Shown: piece after piece, positions 10,371 through 21,272 of the stretch
Layout of the letters: the number at the start of each line of letters is the position of its first letter
Position numbering within the stretch: position 1 is the stretch's first letter
Translations under genes and position numbers: made by a program
The notes under the pieces: generated by a model
Told to the model about the DNA's origin: nothing
The model's database searches: none
What the model saw: only the letters and a program-made list of their open reading frames with translations
Assembly: GCA_014526335.1 (NCBI GenBank)
Contig: JACTAT010000108.1
Span: forward strand, 148,407 to 212,406
Source: Chrysaora quinquecirrha
Taxonomy: Eukaryota > Cnidaria > Scyphozoa > Semaeostomeae > Pelagiidae
DNA: 64,000 bases
Direction: 5' to 3'

Positions 10371-13300
10371 CTACTTGTTTCTCTTCTTCAGCTCCCTGAG
10401 GAGAACTTTATCAACTTCTAGATCACTCATTTTCACAAAATGCACACACCCAACAACTGGACATTTTGCTCTGTGTTTCATGCGTTTTATATGCTCTTCA
10501 ATTGCTTTCTTTCCGTAGCAATGACCACATAACGTACTCTTCATCGGTTCTTCCATCTGCGTCTAAAATGCAATTAAACATGACGTTGAATCATGCACTG
10601 GTGTTATTTAAACCGGTTTAACTTGCAGTGTGAAAGCAGTCTTCATTTTACTACTTATGTTTTAATACAATTCTCTTATTCCCTCTACTGTCCCTCGCCA
10701 AACCCTCCCCAATGTCCCAAATTTTTTCAAATAAAAGAATTCTAGTCCTTTATTTCGTTTTTATGAGCGTCTTGATAAGCAGGCATCGCCTTAAGAACAC
10801 TACTCCACATGCGGATAGCAGAGTCCCGAAAAAAACGTAGTTAGACGATCATGTTTTTAAACGCAGGTTAATAAAGGTATTATTAGGTAAACAACCCAGA
10901 TGGCAGAATAGCTCTTAACAGACCCTTGAACTTTTAATACAAATTGACTTTGATGCAATACAACAATTTAAGATACAAGATAGAGCAAGATATGCGTTAC
11001 TTTTATTGAGTTAAATATTTTGGTATTTAATCATATTTTCCATGACCTAATGCACTAACTTATTATGTTTCTGATTTTGTGAAAAGGTCACTTTTTATTT
11101 GCATTCATTCATACAAATTAACTAAGACACTTGCTTTGTTTTTAATTTTCGTACGGTGGCAAATAGATTAGCTATTAAAGGAGCGTACAGTAGTATCTCT
11201 TTGTTGGGTTAAGTCTCAGAAACTAGGTCAAAAGCAACTTCTCTGCCCCGTTATCTCCTCTTTCCTTCTTTAACATTAAATGAAAAACTTCTGCTTCTTC
11301 TCGTAACGTTACTAACTACTCTTTCTTTCGAGAAGAAACTTTGGGGACTTTGGGGGGAAAAAACTCTAAATTTTCTGACAATTTTGACATAGACTCAAGC
11401 AATTGTACTGTGACCTCTTAAATAAGATATCCAATGTCATGTTCCAGAATTATCCATTACCAAAAGACACGAGGTTGTCACGTGAAAACTTTAAAAAAGA
11501 ACATTTTGTGAAAAATTTTTTGCCTAATAAACTTCTTGTTCTAGAAACATCCACAATTATACACTTTCGTGAATTGTGGTAAAACCGCTAAAAAGGAAAA
11601 AGTTTTTTTCAAGCAGCGAAATTTTTTTCTACAACAGCTTCCTTCCCTTAAAGTAGTAATAAATATAATATCTTGATATCTAAACTGTTGTACTGTATAG
11701 CCATACTTTGCAGAACACTGGCAAGGGGGACTTTTGGGGTATCAAAACCCCAAAACCCGGAAGAAAATTGGGACAAACTCGAAAATTGACCTTAGTTTAA
11801 CAACCCTTTTTACAATCTTACACATTGATGTCCTTTGTGCAAATTAAAACCCAAAAATCCGCACATTTTTACTACATTCCCCGAAACCCTAGCTAAAAAA
11901 ATTGCAAAACTCGTTGCCCGTTTAATATACTTGACTCAAAAACCTGCAAGATTTTTTGGAAAAACCCGAAACCGAGGTCAAAATCAACCAAACCCACAAC
12001 CTGTGAAATACCAAAGCCCCCCTCATTGGTCATAATCACAAAACATGCAAATGCAAAATGAAAAAAAGTTAATTCACCCAAGTGCCTTCAATTACATTGC
12101 TGACATGATAATATTTTGTTTGAAGGACTCTTTTCAGAGGTCCTTGGTTTTGACCATATTGTTTTGAACTCCAAGGTCCCAGATCCTTTGACCTGAGGTT
12201 GTTTTTCCAAAACCCCCCAAAAAAACTGTACTTCTAAACAAATTTAGGTATTCTAACATCATTCGGCTATGTGAATGTGAAATTAACAAAACAAACCTTT
12301 GTTATTGGACAAAGTAATTTATCTCCAACAATTTGAGATATTACGATATCTTCATTTTTTGCCATTTCACCATCAACGATGTCTGGATTTACCCCAGAAT
12401 GATTGACATTCCAAACTTCTTCAACAAATTCTTTCACATGTTTATTTTCTTCTAAATCACTCTGTTTATTATTAGCTTGGACATCAGCTAAGATTTTATT
12501 GAACTGTTCTTCAATGTCAATTTTGTCACTAAATGAAGAAAAAGTAATAAGTACCCAAATTAGAGAGAGAACCATGTTGTAATGCTAAAGCTGGTTCTTC
12601 TTAAAAATTCATCGCAGAAGGGGAATTGAGCTGCAATACATGTGCAGTACAAGGTCTGGATTTCTTGGCTGGCTTTGAAAAGATTTCATGAGTGCTACAA
12701 TAAAATATTTCAGCCAAGTGCACTTTTTTTGATGAACGAAGAAGACTATTCTTACTTTAATCATAAAAATTTGAAGTAATACTACATGATTGATATCGAA
12801 AAATTGATAATTTTGCAAAACACTGAGAGTGCACCAAAGATAAGAGTACGATATGAAACTGCTGAATGCAACATTTTCACTCCAAATTTTCAATAAAAAT
12901 TTGATTTGTTTGGTGATTAATTGCATACTTGCATACTTGAACTGGAAAGTTTTGCACACTTCAGTTTTGTACCATGCACATATAAAATCTTGGCAAAAAC
13001 TGCCCTACTATCCATATTGATCAGATGGTGGAATGAATTAATATCAAATCAAGAACAGGTGATTATCAAAACAAAAACAAAGGAATGATTGAAGAACCAA
13101 TGCTCTTTATGGAAATGCTAACAAGATCATACCTACCCTAGCTTCATTAAATTACTGACTAATATTTTTGCTTATTGACTGTTTAGCAATGATTAAGGTT
13201 ATTTGCAATATTTGGCAAAAATGAATGGATTAGTTAAAGCAAACCCCAAGGTTTGATTTCTGTTGATAGGTACATTGCCTTTAAATGACAGCTTGAAACC

Positions 13301-13708
13301 CTAGGGGGAGGGGGTGTCTGTGTTTGCATTTTACTTGTGGCTGGGTCTTGGAGGCACAGGCAGTCCTTGTCCTGTCCTGTCCCTGCGTCCCAACCATAAT
13401 AATAGGTCCTGCAACCCCCAGGTTTTAAACATTGGAAACCTGCCTACTTACGGTTCTGTGGAATAATTTCTTTTGAAATCAGAGACGGTCTTGTTAATGG
13501 CAGTTTCCCACTGTGATTGTTCTCTTTGCATATTGGCATATTCAAGCATGATGCCTTTTAGGGTTTCCACTTCCGGGCTTCCTTCATCATTCTCTTCACA
13601 GTCAAGAGCAATATCTTTTGCAGCAAGCATTCCATTCCTTACTGCATCGTTTATCTTTTTGAATTTGTTCAATACGTTCTCTACTTCAACGAAATTACAG
13701 AGTGCCAT
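10371..13708 (-). CDS. NSMCE2: NSMCE2, SMC5/6-complex E3 SUMO ligase
   Basis: Three exons on the - strand: 13708-13452 (257 nt), 12528-12297 (232 nt) and 10562-10371 (192 nt). They join in phase to 226 residues; human NSE2 has 247. Donors are GTAAGT and GTTTGT, and acceptors are ATTTAG and TTTTAG. The N-terminus is helical and would bind SMC5. Exon 2 ends LLCPITK and exon 3 opens with EEPMKSTLCGH then CPVVGC, giving the Cys/Cys-x-His/Cys zinc ligands of an SP-RING SUMO-ligase domain. The split between CPITK and the rest of the RING is an ordinary phase-0 intron. The role, from the family, is sumoylation in DNA repair and replication in the nucleus. The start codon lies 171 bp from that of TMEM199 on the other strand. 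Confidence 0.92.
10563..12296. other. NSMCE2 intron 2
   Basis: AT-rich intron. Its open frames (for example 11835-12035) have no recognisable domain. The stretch 11715-12240 holds runs of CCCCAAAA and its complement that may mark an old repeat, but I could not define its ends. Confidence 0.5.
12529..13451. other. NSMCE2 intron 1
   Basis: The borders are GTAAGT and TTTAG on the - strand. A 116-codon open frame on the - strand (12609-12959) has no domain and is taken as chance. Confidence 0.5.
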
Positions 13709-13879
13709 CTTTCACCTCTTGGTTTCGGTTTTTGTTCCTGTTACTCTCTGTCCTCTCTTCTGTTCTGAAGGAAATTGGCGGGAAAATGGAAAGGGAAAAT
13801 ATTAAATGTGGCGGGACACCTTATCGAAAACGAGGCTCGACTTGCGGCTCAAATTTTTTTTAGTTTCAGTTTTTTCGCA
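13709..13879. promoter_or_regulatory. Bidirectional promoter of NSMCE2 and TMEM199
   Basis: Only 171 bp separate the two start codons, so the 5' UTRs and both promoters must share this stretch. It has no clear TATA box. It contains GGCGGGAAA at 13777-13785, whose complement TTTCCCGCC fits an E2F-type site, and a second GGCGGGA at about 13810. The E2F reading is inference from motif only. Confidence 0.65.
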
Positions 13880-16800
13880 ATGGCGGACGATGTGAAACTA
13901 GTTTTGACAGAAAATATGAAGAATGCGGCAATTAAATTGGGAGTTTTGAAGAAAGAAAAGATTTTCAATGAAGCATTCAATCAAGGAAATGAATTTCAGA
14001 ATACTCAGATTATTCAATATTCAGAGGTTTTGAAATTATTCAAGGAAATCCGTCGTCAATCAGGTCAAAACAAGGCTTCTTCCTTCCTTCCTTCTCTTAC
14101 ACTCTTTTTTTTATAAGAATATTGTTTATAAAAATATTCAGGCTCAGAATCGTCCTATTTTTAAGAATATTGTAAGAATATGCTCAGCCTCAGCTCTCCC
14201 ATATTTCTGTCTCATTTTTCAGCAGATGCCTGTTTTGCAATGTTAGAACGAAACTTCATGATTGTTAAAACAACATTCTTTTTTTATAATAGTTAAATAT
14301 TTCTTTTGCTCAACCATATGAGATGATTTTTCTTTTAACTATGTTCCCCTAAAACCGCATATCAGATTTGAAAAATAAGAATACTTTAAGAATATATTCA
14401 GGCTCAAAACGAACATTTTTTAAAAATATTTAAGCTGGACAAAATTTATAGTATTCTTATTAAAAGAGTGTACTGAAGTACCGAATAACTGGGGGGGGGG
14501 GGGTTGGGAATAATTGGGGGGTTTGAAATATTGTAAAAATTTTGCAGGATATGTAGTGTTAAAATGTATGTATTAACAAAGAAAAATTAATTTAATTTAT
14601 TCCTTTAGCAACTTATGGTCAGCTAGATAGTAAAAAGGAAGGGGGTGGGTTGGAAAATTTTTTAAAAATTAAAGGAATCAACAGATAGAAAATGGCTTAA
14701 GCCATCTATTGATCAAAATTGATCAGAAGAATAACTAAATTGCCTCTTGTGTAGGAATTCAAAAGAGCTGCTTTTTCTTCATGCAATGCAACTGACCTTC
14801 TCTTATGCACATCTACACTCTTTTTTTATAAGAACCAGGAAATTTTAATCGAGGCTGGCTGTTCTTAAATTTTTGCCGTTTTTGAGCCTGAAATGTTCTT
14901 ACTGTAATCTGTTCTTAATTCCTTGATTACTAAGATATCTTAATTTTCAATGAATGTCTAGGGTGGCACTAGGTTTGTGCCAAAATGCAGCATTATTGTC
15001 TATTTCTTTGTTTGCTTGCCTTTTACGTTCAGTTTTACTGTCTTACTTACATATTTCGCCGATATCCTTAGTGCTTTTAAAAAGCCCATCCTCAGCTTGT
15101 TCTTAATTTGTTCTAAAAATCTGGGCAAAATCCAGGCTCGTGTTCTTATAAAATTGTTCTTATAAAAAAAAGAGTGTATTGCCTTTAACAAACGAGAAGG
15201 GAAAATAATTATTAAGAACAGTACTCTACTAGAGTACCTCACACTCAACTAACAACAACAGTCCTGCTACTACAGTAGAACTCAGTCCTACTAGTATAGT
15301 AGGTACATAAGATAAGTAATATGTCAACTTGCCCCCCTTCCAATATTTTTTGTTAAAAAAAGGATCTTGTAAACTCACATTTATTTGTAGTTGAGTGTGG
15401 GTGGGGGCAAGTAAACCAACTTTTTAGGTTTGGTAAGTGCAAGTTGACTTTATGTTGACTGGGTTGACTTCGTCGAATGTGGCATGAGTTGACTTTGAAG
15501 GTCCATACATTGACCAGTACAAGAAAGAAGGGGAACTGGCTCAGGAAAATTGTTTGATAGCCCAATCTCATGTTCTGCTGCAAAATTCTGAATAAATCAT
15601 GTCTATTTGTGAATGTATTATACTGTATCTTTCAGATTCTAATAGTCCTTTCTATCTTCATGAATTTTTGGCTGGAAGCAGTATTTATGAAGAGCCTCCA
15701 AAAATTCCTGAGAAGGTACAGTTGAAATGAGATCTATTTTACTTGAATTTATAAATTTGGAATCCGAATCAACGCCAACCACTTCATTTTCACCATCCTC
15801 TGCTCCTTTTGCATTGTCATTATCATCCCCTACCCTCCTCAACTACTGTAGCCTTTGCTCTTAGCCTGAAGATACTAAACTTGAACCATTAACCAGTGGT
15901 ATTTGACTAGCAGTAGTCGCTGGGGTACATGGTGGTGTTTTCAATGTCAATACACTATCTATTTTGACTGTTGAATCATCATTCAGCAATAAAAAGTCTC
16001 CTTGGTCGATAATTTTATCGAAACAGTCACTTGGGTTTCGACTTTTGCCTCTCTTTCAAGTGACTGTTTTGATAAAATTATCGGCCAAGGAGACTTTTTA
16101 GCGCCGAATGATAATTCGATAGTCAAAATGGATAGTGTATTGAAATTGAAAACACCACCATGTACTCCAGCGACTACTGCTAGTCAAACACCGCTGGTTA
16201 ATGGTTCGCTTGGAGCAAAGGCTACATGAGTTGAGGAGGGTAGACCAATTTCTACCAAAATGATTCCCTTGGCTGGACAAATACGCTTGAAATTGTTGGC
16301 CTTCTTGTTGAGTTAATTCACACACTCCATTCAGCCCCATAATACAAGTTATTTGCACGCCCCATTGCTACTAAGAAAAGAAGCAATTTCGATCTCAATG
16401 AACGTACCTTAAATTTTTATTTATGTTAACCACCATCATTGTTTTGTTATATCATGTTTTGTAGTCACCTGAGCTTGTCAAAAGATTGAAGAAATTACAA
16501 GCGGAACAAGACCAGAAGGAGTATGAAAATATGACTAAGAACATTTCCAACAAGGTAACTATATGACAATAAGCTCTTAACTTGATCTTTATCAAATTGT
16601 AGTACACCTGTATTGATTTACTCTATTGTATAAGGTTGGTATGTATTAATTAGCTTTAGCATGTAGCTATTTGTAAATACAACGTTAAATCAACAAGGAA
16701 GGAAAACCGCAGGCTCCCTAATTGTACTTTTATTGCTTTAACACCCTTCTTATCTCAGTATACGAGTAGGCCCCCAATTATTATAAAAAACATTATGCTG

Positions 16801-18977
16801 ATGAAGATCAAGATTGAACGAAGCACCCAGTTATATGAAAACCTGCGCCTGACCCAGGTGAATAGGTAAAACTTAATCCGGGGTAACTTTGCCGTAGTTC
16901 TGAGATGAGCTCAGCCCAGATTGAGGAAACAATGCCGAGTCGAAGTTTTACGCCTTCACGCTATTCTTGGCCAGACCCCGGCCAGGCCCAGATTAGCGTA
17001 AAAAACACCTAGCCTGGGCTACTTGTGTAGTGTAGACAGGGCTTTAGATCGAAAAGATTGAAAGGAACTTCGAAACACTGGACTAAATATGTTCTCACTG
17101 GACTTCTGTTAATTGGATTTAGTGCAAATTACATTTTGTGCTTTCAATTTGATTATGTTTTTAAGAATTTCCGCTGGTGCTTCTGTCTTTCGTGATCATT
17201 AACATTCTTTTTCCATAAAATTGTGGATTTTTCAATCAATTGCAATTCTTTGAATTATGAACGAAATTCATTGTCATCCCTTTTTTCCATTTAGAATAAC
17301 AAAAGTATTGGAGAAGAGTTAGGAGCAGAAGGTAGTTTATATTCTTTTCCTATTCTCCAAATCTTCAAAGCTAAGACCTTGTCTCTCTTCAAGCAATTTT
17401 TATGCAGATCACCTTTTAATAACTTCGTGTGCTGTAAATCGAAGGCAATTAGAATTTTCATCGAATTTTCCACCAGACGTTTTACTTAAGTTATCTGATG
17501 ATTTTGTCTGCCGAAAAAATCTGATAGCCACGAGAGTTTACACGTTCAGATTTTTTAATAAGATTTGTTCAGATATTCTGTCGTCTTGAACAAGGATCGA
17601 CTGATATGATTGGAAAAACATTTACTGCGATAGCAATTAGCTGTAGTGGAAATTTCATCCAAGGCACTTCGCACTTTTTTATCATTGCCTTCTATTGTGT
17701 TTGCGAACTGTCTGTACTTGTTTGCTCCGCTTTGTGTTTTGTTTAAAACAGCGTCATCGAGACAACAAGTTTGATCTTCTATGCATTTCCTTGTTGGTGT
17801 GATGTATGCGGACGCAGTTTCCAGGGATCAGGGGATCGGATAAAAGAATTTTTGCCTTCGTTTTCACAATCATCCCGCACTTCTGTATAACGGTCCACCA
17901 ATATTCACGATTCTGCCATTGGATACTGGATAACCTAGACTGTGCCAAAATAACAGGGAATATTTTTTTGAAGTTAAGATATGTAAGGCTGAATGAAATA
18001 ACAAACGCAATTTTAATTGCCAATTTGGTGAATATAATTTTGCCGCTCGCCTGTTTTTGTTGAGATTATAAGAATGTAAGTATTTGCAAATAATCGTAAA
18101 TGATTTAATATTTACAGCTTTTGTGTTTTAGTGCGGTCAACGTCCAAACAAATGGTATCGGTGTTAAATTTCTTGCTCACTGTTTTTGGTTGCGCTTTTT
18201 TCGCCTTCTTTGCCTCTCAGTATGCATGGGACAATCTTGGTCTTGTAAGTTATTGATTTTTGCCATAATATTCCTTTTTTTATTCTTTTGCGTTCGTAAG
18301 GAATTGACGTATTAAGGGACATGATATTTAAGGTAGAGAGTACGTAATTGAAGATTATTCGTGACGTTTGATGGGTCCAGCTATAATGCTGGTTTCACGT
18401 GATTGAAATATTCAATTTTCAGTCATCTTTTTTGCATTAGTGATATCCTATATTCTGCAACTGAAGAAAATATGCTCCAACAAAAGTTTGAAATTGCCAT
18501 AGAACATCTGGATTTTATACACCATTTTCCAAACAAGAATAACTTAAACATGTTTGAAGAATAAGATATTGCTACTGGGCCAAAAGTGCTGGCTTTTCCA
18601 TGAAATCCTCACCATTCAAGTCTTAGGTGGCAAAAACACACAACAGTGTGAAATTTAAATGATTGATAAGATCACAGGCTGAAAGCCAACCCTTTTTTTA
18701 CTGCACTTGCAATACCAACGGCACTAAGTCGGTTTTGCGAACAGGGCAGAAACATTTTCCTAAAGTTTCGCTCTTCATCCTTATACTTATTAAAATGATG
18801 TAATGTTTTTCAAAGCCTCTGTTTAGAAAAAGTAGCAAAAACGTTATCATGCGAATTAACTGCGCCTAGGAACCTGATACATTTTTTTATTTTTTTCAGA
18901 GGGTTATATTTGCAGTGGTCACTGGTTGTGTTGTTGCAATGGCTGATTTATATTTCTTGGCAAGAACTGAGCTCTAG
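13880..18977 (+). CDS. TMEM199: TMEM199 / VMA12, V-ATPase assembly factor
   Basis: Six exons: 13880-14063, 15636-15715, 16465-16554, 17295-17331, 18132-18244 and 18900-18977. They total 582 nt in one frame, 193 residues; human TMEM199 has 208. Exon 2 gives the FYLHEFLAGS motif (YLHELLEGS in human), exon 3 SPELVKRLKKLQ (PELVARLEKI in human). Exon 5 opens with VRS and the first membrane helix; exon 6 holds the second helix and ends in LARTEL. Acceptors are all AG; donors are GTCAAA (weak), GTACAG, GTAACT, GTAGTT and GTAAGT. The family acts in the ER membrane, assembling the V0 sector and supporting Golgi acidification and glycosylation. Introns 1 and 2 carry MITEs and a large hairpin. Confidence 0.92.
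14099..14472. mobile_element. MITE, TACACTCTTTT family, copy 1
   Basis: The ends are TACACTCTTTTTTTTATAAG and its inverted counterpart ATTCTTATTAAAAGAGTGTA. The element lies in TMEM199 intron 1 and contains AAGAATATT and CAGGCTCA repeats. A sister copy is at 14814-15178. Confidence 0.75.
14814..15178. mobile_element. MITE, TACACTCTTTT family, copy 2
   Basis: The left end TACACTCTTTTTTTATAAG and right end TTCTTATAAAAAAAAGAGTG are inverted repeats matching those of the copy at 14099-14472. Two copies of one family therefore sit 340 bp apart in TMEM199 intron 1. Confidence 0.75.
15835..16240. repeat. Long hairpin-forming inverted repeat in TMEM199 intron 2
   Basis: Left arm 15835-16030 and right arm 16057-16240 are near-identical inverted copies around a loop of about 26 bases; only the outer part of the left arm carries an insertion of about 20 bases. 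Transcription through the intron would make a stem of roughly 180 bp. Both arms, read away from the centre, translate to the same frame with TPPCTPATTASQ, suggesting that the arms derive from a coding sequence. The left-arm frame continues on the - strand to about 15720 with acidic residues. Confidence 0.85.
16840..17045. repeat. Possible old MITE fragment
   Basis: A locally GC-rich island in TMEM199 intron 3 ends in GTGTAGACAGGGCT, close to the end of the MITE at 19546-20089 (GTGTAGACGGGCCT). I could not find a matching left end, so this may be a truncated relative. Confidence 0.35.
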
Positions 18978-19545
18978 TATCTGTTATCTGACAAAGGTCT
19001 TTTTGGAAAGTACAATTATAGAAGATGCCTTTAAAGAACATGTAGCACATCTTTTTGGACCAATAGGGCAAAGAGTATACATCTCGTAGGAGTTGCATCA
19101 TTTCTGTGACAAAAACATCTGGAAAAATCTCACATGTTTGTTTCTTAGTGGAACGCTTCGGCATTTGTCGAGTGGACATTTATGTAATTAGTCAGTGAAT
19201 TGACAGACGTATTTCTCCCAGAGATTTTCTACTGCATCCAATTTACATCTTCCATGACTCTCCTATATAGTACAGATTACTTCAATTATTCAGATCTTAT
19301 CTTCTTAATTTGACCATTGAGGAAGCAAAAATGTTTATGATAACTAAATCATACCGTTTTTGTATTGATTCTTTTAAGTTTTGTCAAGTTACAAGGCAAG
19401 CGTCTTTCCTTCTGAGAATTTTTTGAAACACAAGCTATATGATGTATAAAAAATTTTGCTAAACCACAGAATAGGGCATTCTGTAATCGGAATAGGGTAT
19501 TCTGTGACTAAATGTTACGTTAATTTTGAACGATATTAAATGTAA
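18978..19545. other. TMEM199 3' flank
   Basis: The region would include the TMEM199 3' UTR. I see no canonical AATAAA close to the stop and no other feature. Confidence 0.4.
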
Positions 19546-20089
19546 AGGTCCGTCTACACGATGAATATCGTCTTACAGAAAATCATCATACATCATCAAA
19601 CAAATGTCTGATGGTGTTCACAGAACGGTAAACATCATTAAACATGGTCGGTCATACATTTGCCTGATGATGTTTGATGAAGCTACGTGCCAAATCGGAA
19701 AAAGAAAGATAATTTCCCGTTGCTGGAATATTCTAAGCAAAGAGGATGACTAGACAATAATATAACATCAAACTTCAACAGCAGCGGTCATTCCTGTGTT
19801 AATCAATGATTAGTGCTAGAGAAAGAAACTTAGCAAAATAGCAATGTTTTCGTTCTGTCTTCATATTCTCGATTTTTCAATTATATAGATAAGGATATCT
19901 CTCTTATGTTATGTTTAAGTCCCTGAATTCTGGGAGCAAAATTTTTTAACATCATCAAAAATTTTTGACGATGTTCAAGGTTTTGTGATGAAATAGTTAC
20001 AAACATTTGTTCTTGAACTTCATCAAACACGTGCATGACTATGTATGATGATGTTCTGCGTGTCGATGTTTTATTGTGTAGACGGGCCT
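19546..20089. mobile_element. MITE with GGYCCGTCTACAC ends
   Basis: The left end AGGTCCGTCTACACGATG and the right end, whose complement reads AGGCCCGTCTACACAATA, are terminal inverted repeats. The subterminal parts on both sides are rich in ATCATCATACATCATC-type motifs, also inverted. No protein is encoded; the length of 544 bp fits a non-autonomous DNA transposon. Confidence 0.75.
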
Positions 20090-20543
20090 CAATACTGATT
20101 GCATGTTTTGAGAAAAGCAGCCAATTTTTTTTGAATTATTTGATAAAAAGTATTCATAGTTGCATGGTGCGAATTGAAATAAAATGGACAGGGAAATTTC
20201 GAAATAAAGAACAGTTTGCTTATCTAGGAAGTATACCTTAGGCAACCACCGACAAGCGTGGAAGAAGATGCAGAAAGATAAAGAAAGGCATATTAATTGC
20301 AAAGAAAGCGTTTAAAGAACTTGCAATACCTTGTCCTTATTAACAGGAAATTAGTATTACATTATTTTTGCTTTAATATATAGAATCATAAGTTGGGTCA
20401 TAACGCTATCAAGTGATAAACGTTGTTTCACTTTCAAAAGTTAAGCTTTGAATTTTCCATTGCTCAAATGCCGTTTGACTGATACATATCATAGTGTGTC
20501 GGATTGTTTCTATTTTCGCACTGCTCCCTTTTTTGGATATCCT
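20090..20543. other. Intergenic, nothing recognised
   Basis: This lies between the MITE and the 3' end of the - strand coiled-coil gene. No feature was recognised. Confidence 0.4.
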
Positions 20544-21272
20544 TTATTGTATAATGCAGCCAGGTGATCTTTCATTTACAGTCATTCTCATCGAATCCCT
20601 GTGTGCATCTGCCTCAGCTTTACGCCTTTCTCTGATTTTTCTTTTGAGATTTGTATATTTTTTTTCTGTTTGCTCAAGTTTTCTTTTAATTTCGTTGATC
20701 TCTCGCAATGCATTACAAACTGATCCACAGTAACAAGTACATTCTGGATACGTAGTGTCACTCACGTTGATTACTTGTTGATTACTTTTTTCATTTTTTT
20801 TAGTTTCCTCTGTCCCTTTCCTCTTTTGCTCGGAGAGCTGGTTTTCTAGATCCAATATCTTTTTATGTGACTTTTCAAGCTCCTTTAACAGCTTTTCTTG
20901 TTTGTCAACATCTGTTGTCATTGTTATTTTGCAATCCTCTAAAGCCTGTCTTAATTCTAGAATATTTTTGTCTCTCTCGCTTAACAATCTTTGGCTCTCG
21001 CTCAAGGCCTTTTCCAATTCTTTTATGCTTTCTGTTACGAGATTTTCTGTTAGATTGTCGCAAGACATCAAACTGCTCAAAGAGCCATTCCATACTTGGC
21101 TGATATTCATCATGCTATTGCTTTCTTTGAATTTCGCAAATAATTGTTCGCTGGCAGTTGCTCTGTTGTTTGCTGTGAGTGTTTTCAAAGTTTCTTTGTT
21201 AAATTTACCCTCCATTCCTTTTTCTCTCTGTTCTCTGAATTCAGACAACCGATTAACTGACATGTCATCCAT
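20544..21272 (-). CDS. Intronless coiled-coil protein with C-terminal CaaX-like box
   Basis: A single uninterrupted frame of 242 codons runs from ATG 21272 to TAA 20544. Residues about 80-155 and 185-225 are strongly heptad-like coiled coil. Between them is a cysteine cluster (PECTCYCGSVC, about residues 174-184). The C-terminus is basic and ends SPGCIIQ: a Cys-aliphatic-aliphatic-Gln box of the kind that can be farnesylated. I do not recognise the family. The region IKELEKALSESQRLLSERD resembles ISELERALCDTKALLAKRD of the + strand gene at 23167, so the two look like divergent paralogues. Lack of introns could mean a retrogene origin. Membrane attachment by prenylation is inference. Confidence 0.6.
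   Translation of the reverse strand: MDDMSVNRLSEFREQREKGMEGKFNKETLKTLTANNRATASEQLFAKFKESNSMMNISQVWNGSLSSLMSCDNLTENLVTESIKELEKALSESQRLLSERDKNILELRQALEDCKITMTTDVDKQEKLLKELEKSHKKILDLENQLSEQKRKGTEETKKNEKSNQQVINVSDTTYPECTCYCGSVCNALREINEIKRKLEQTEKKYTNLKRKIRERRKAEADAHRDSMRMTVNERSPGCIIQ

Noticed and set aside
12609..12959. 116-codon - strand frame
   Set aside because: It lies wholly in NSMCE2 intron 1, has no domain and shows the composition of AT-rich noncoding DNA.
16798..16830. Hammerhead-like CTGATGA...CGAAG in TMEM199 intron 3
   Set aside because: A small stem TCAA/TTGA could form, but the invariant GAAA is not intact and no flanking stems pair.
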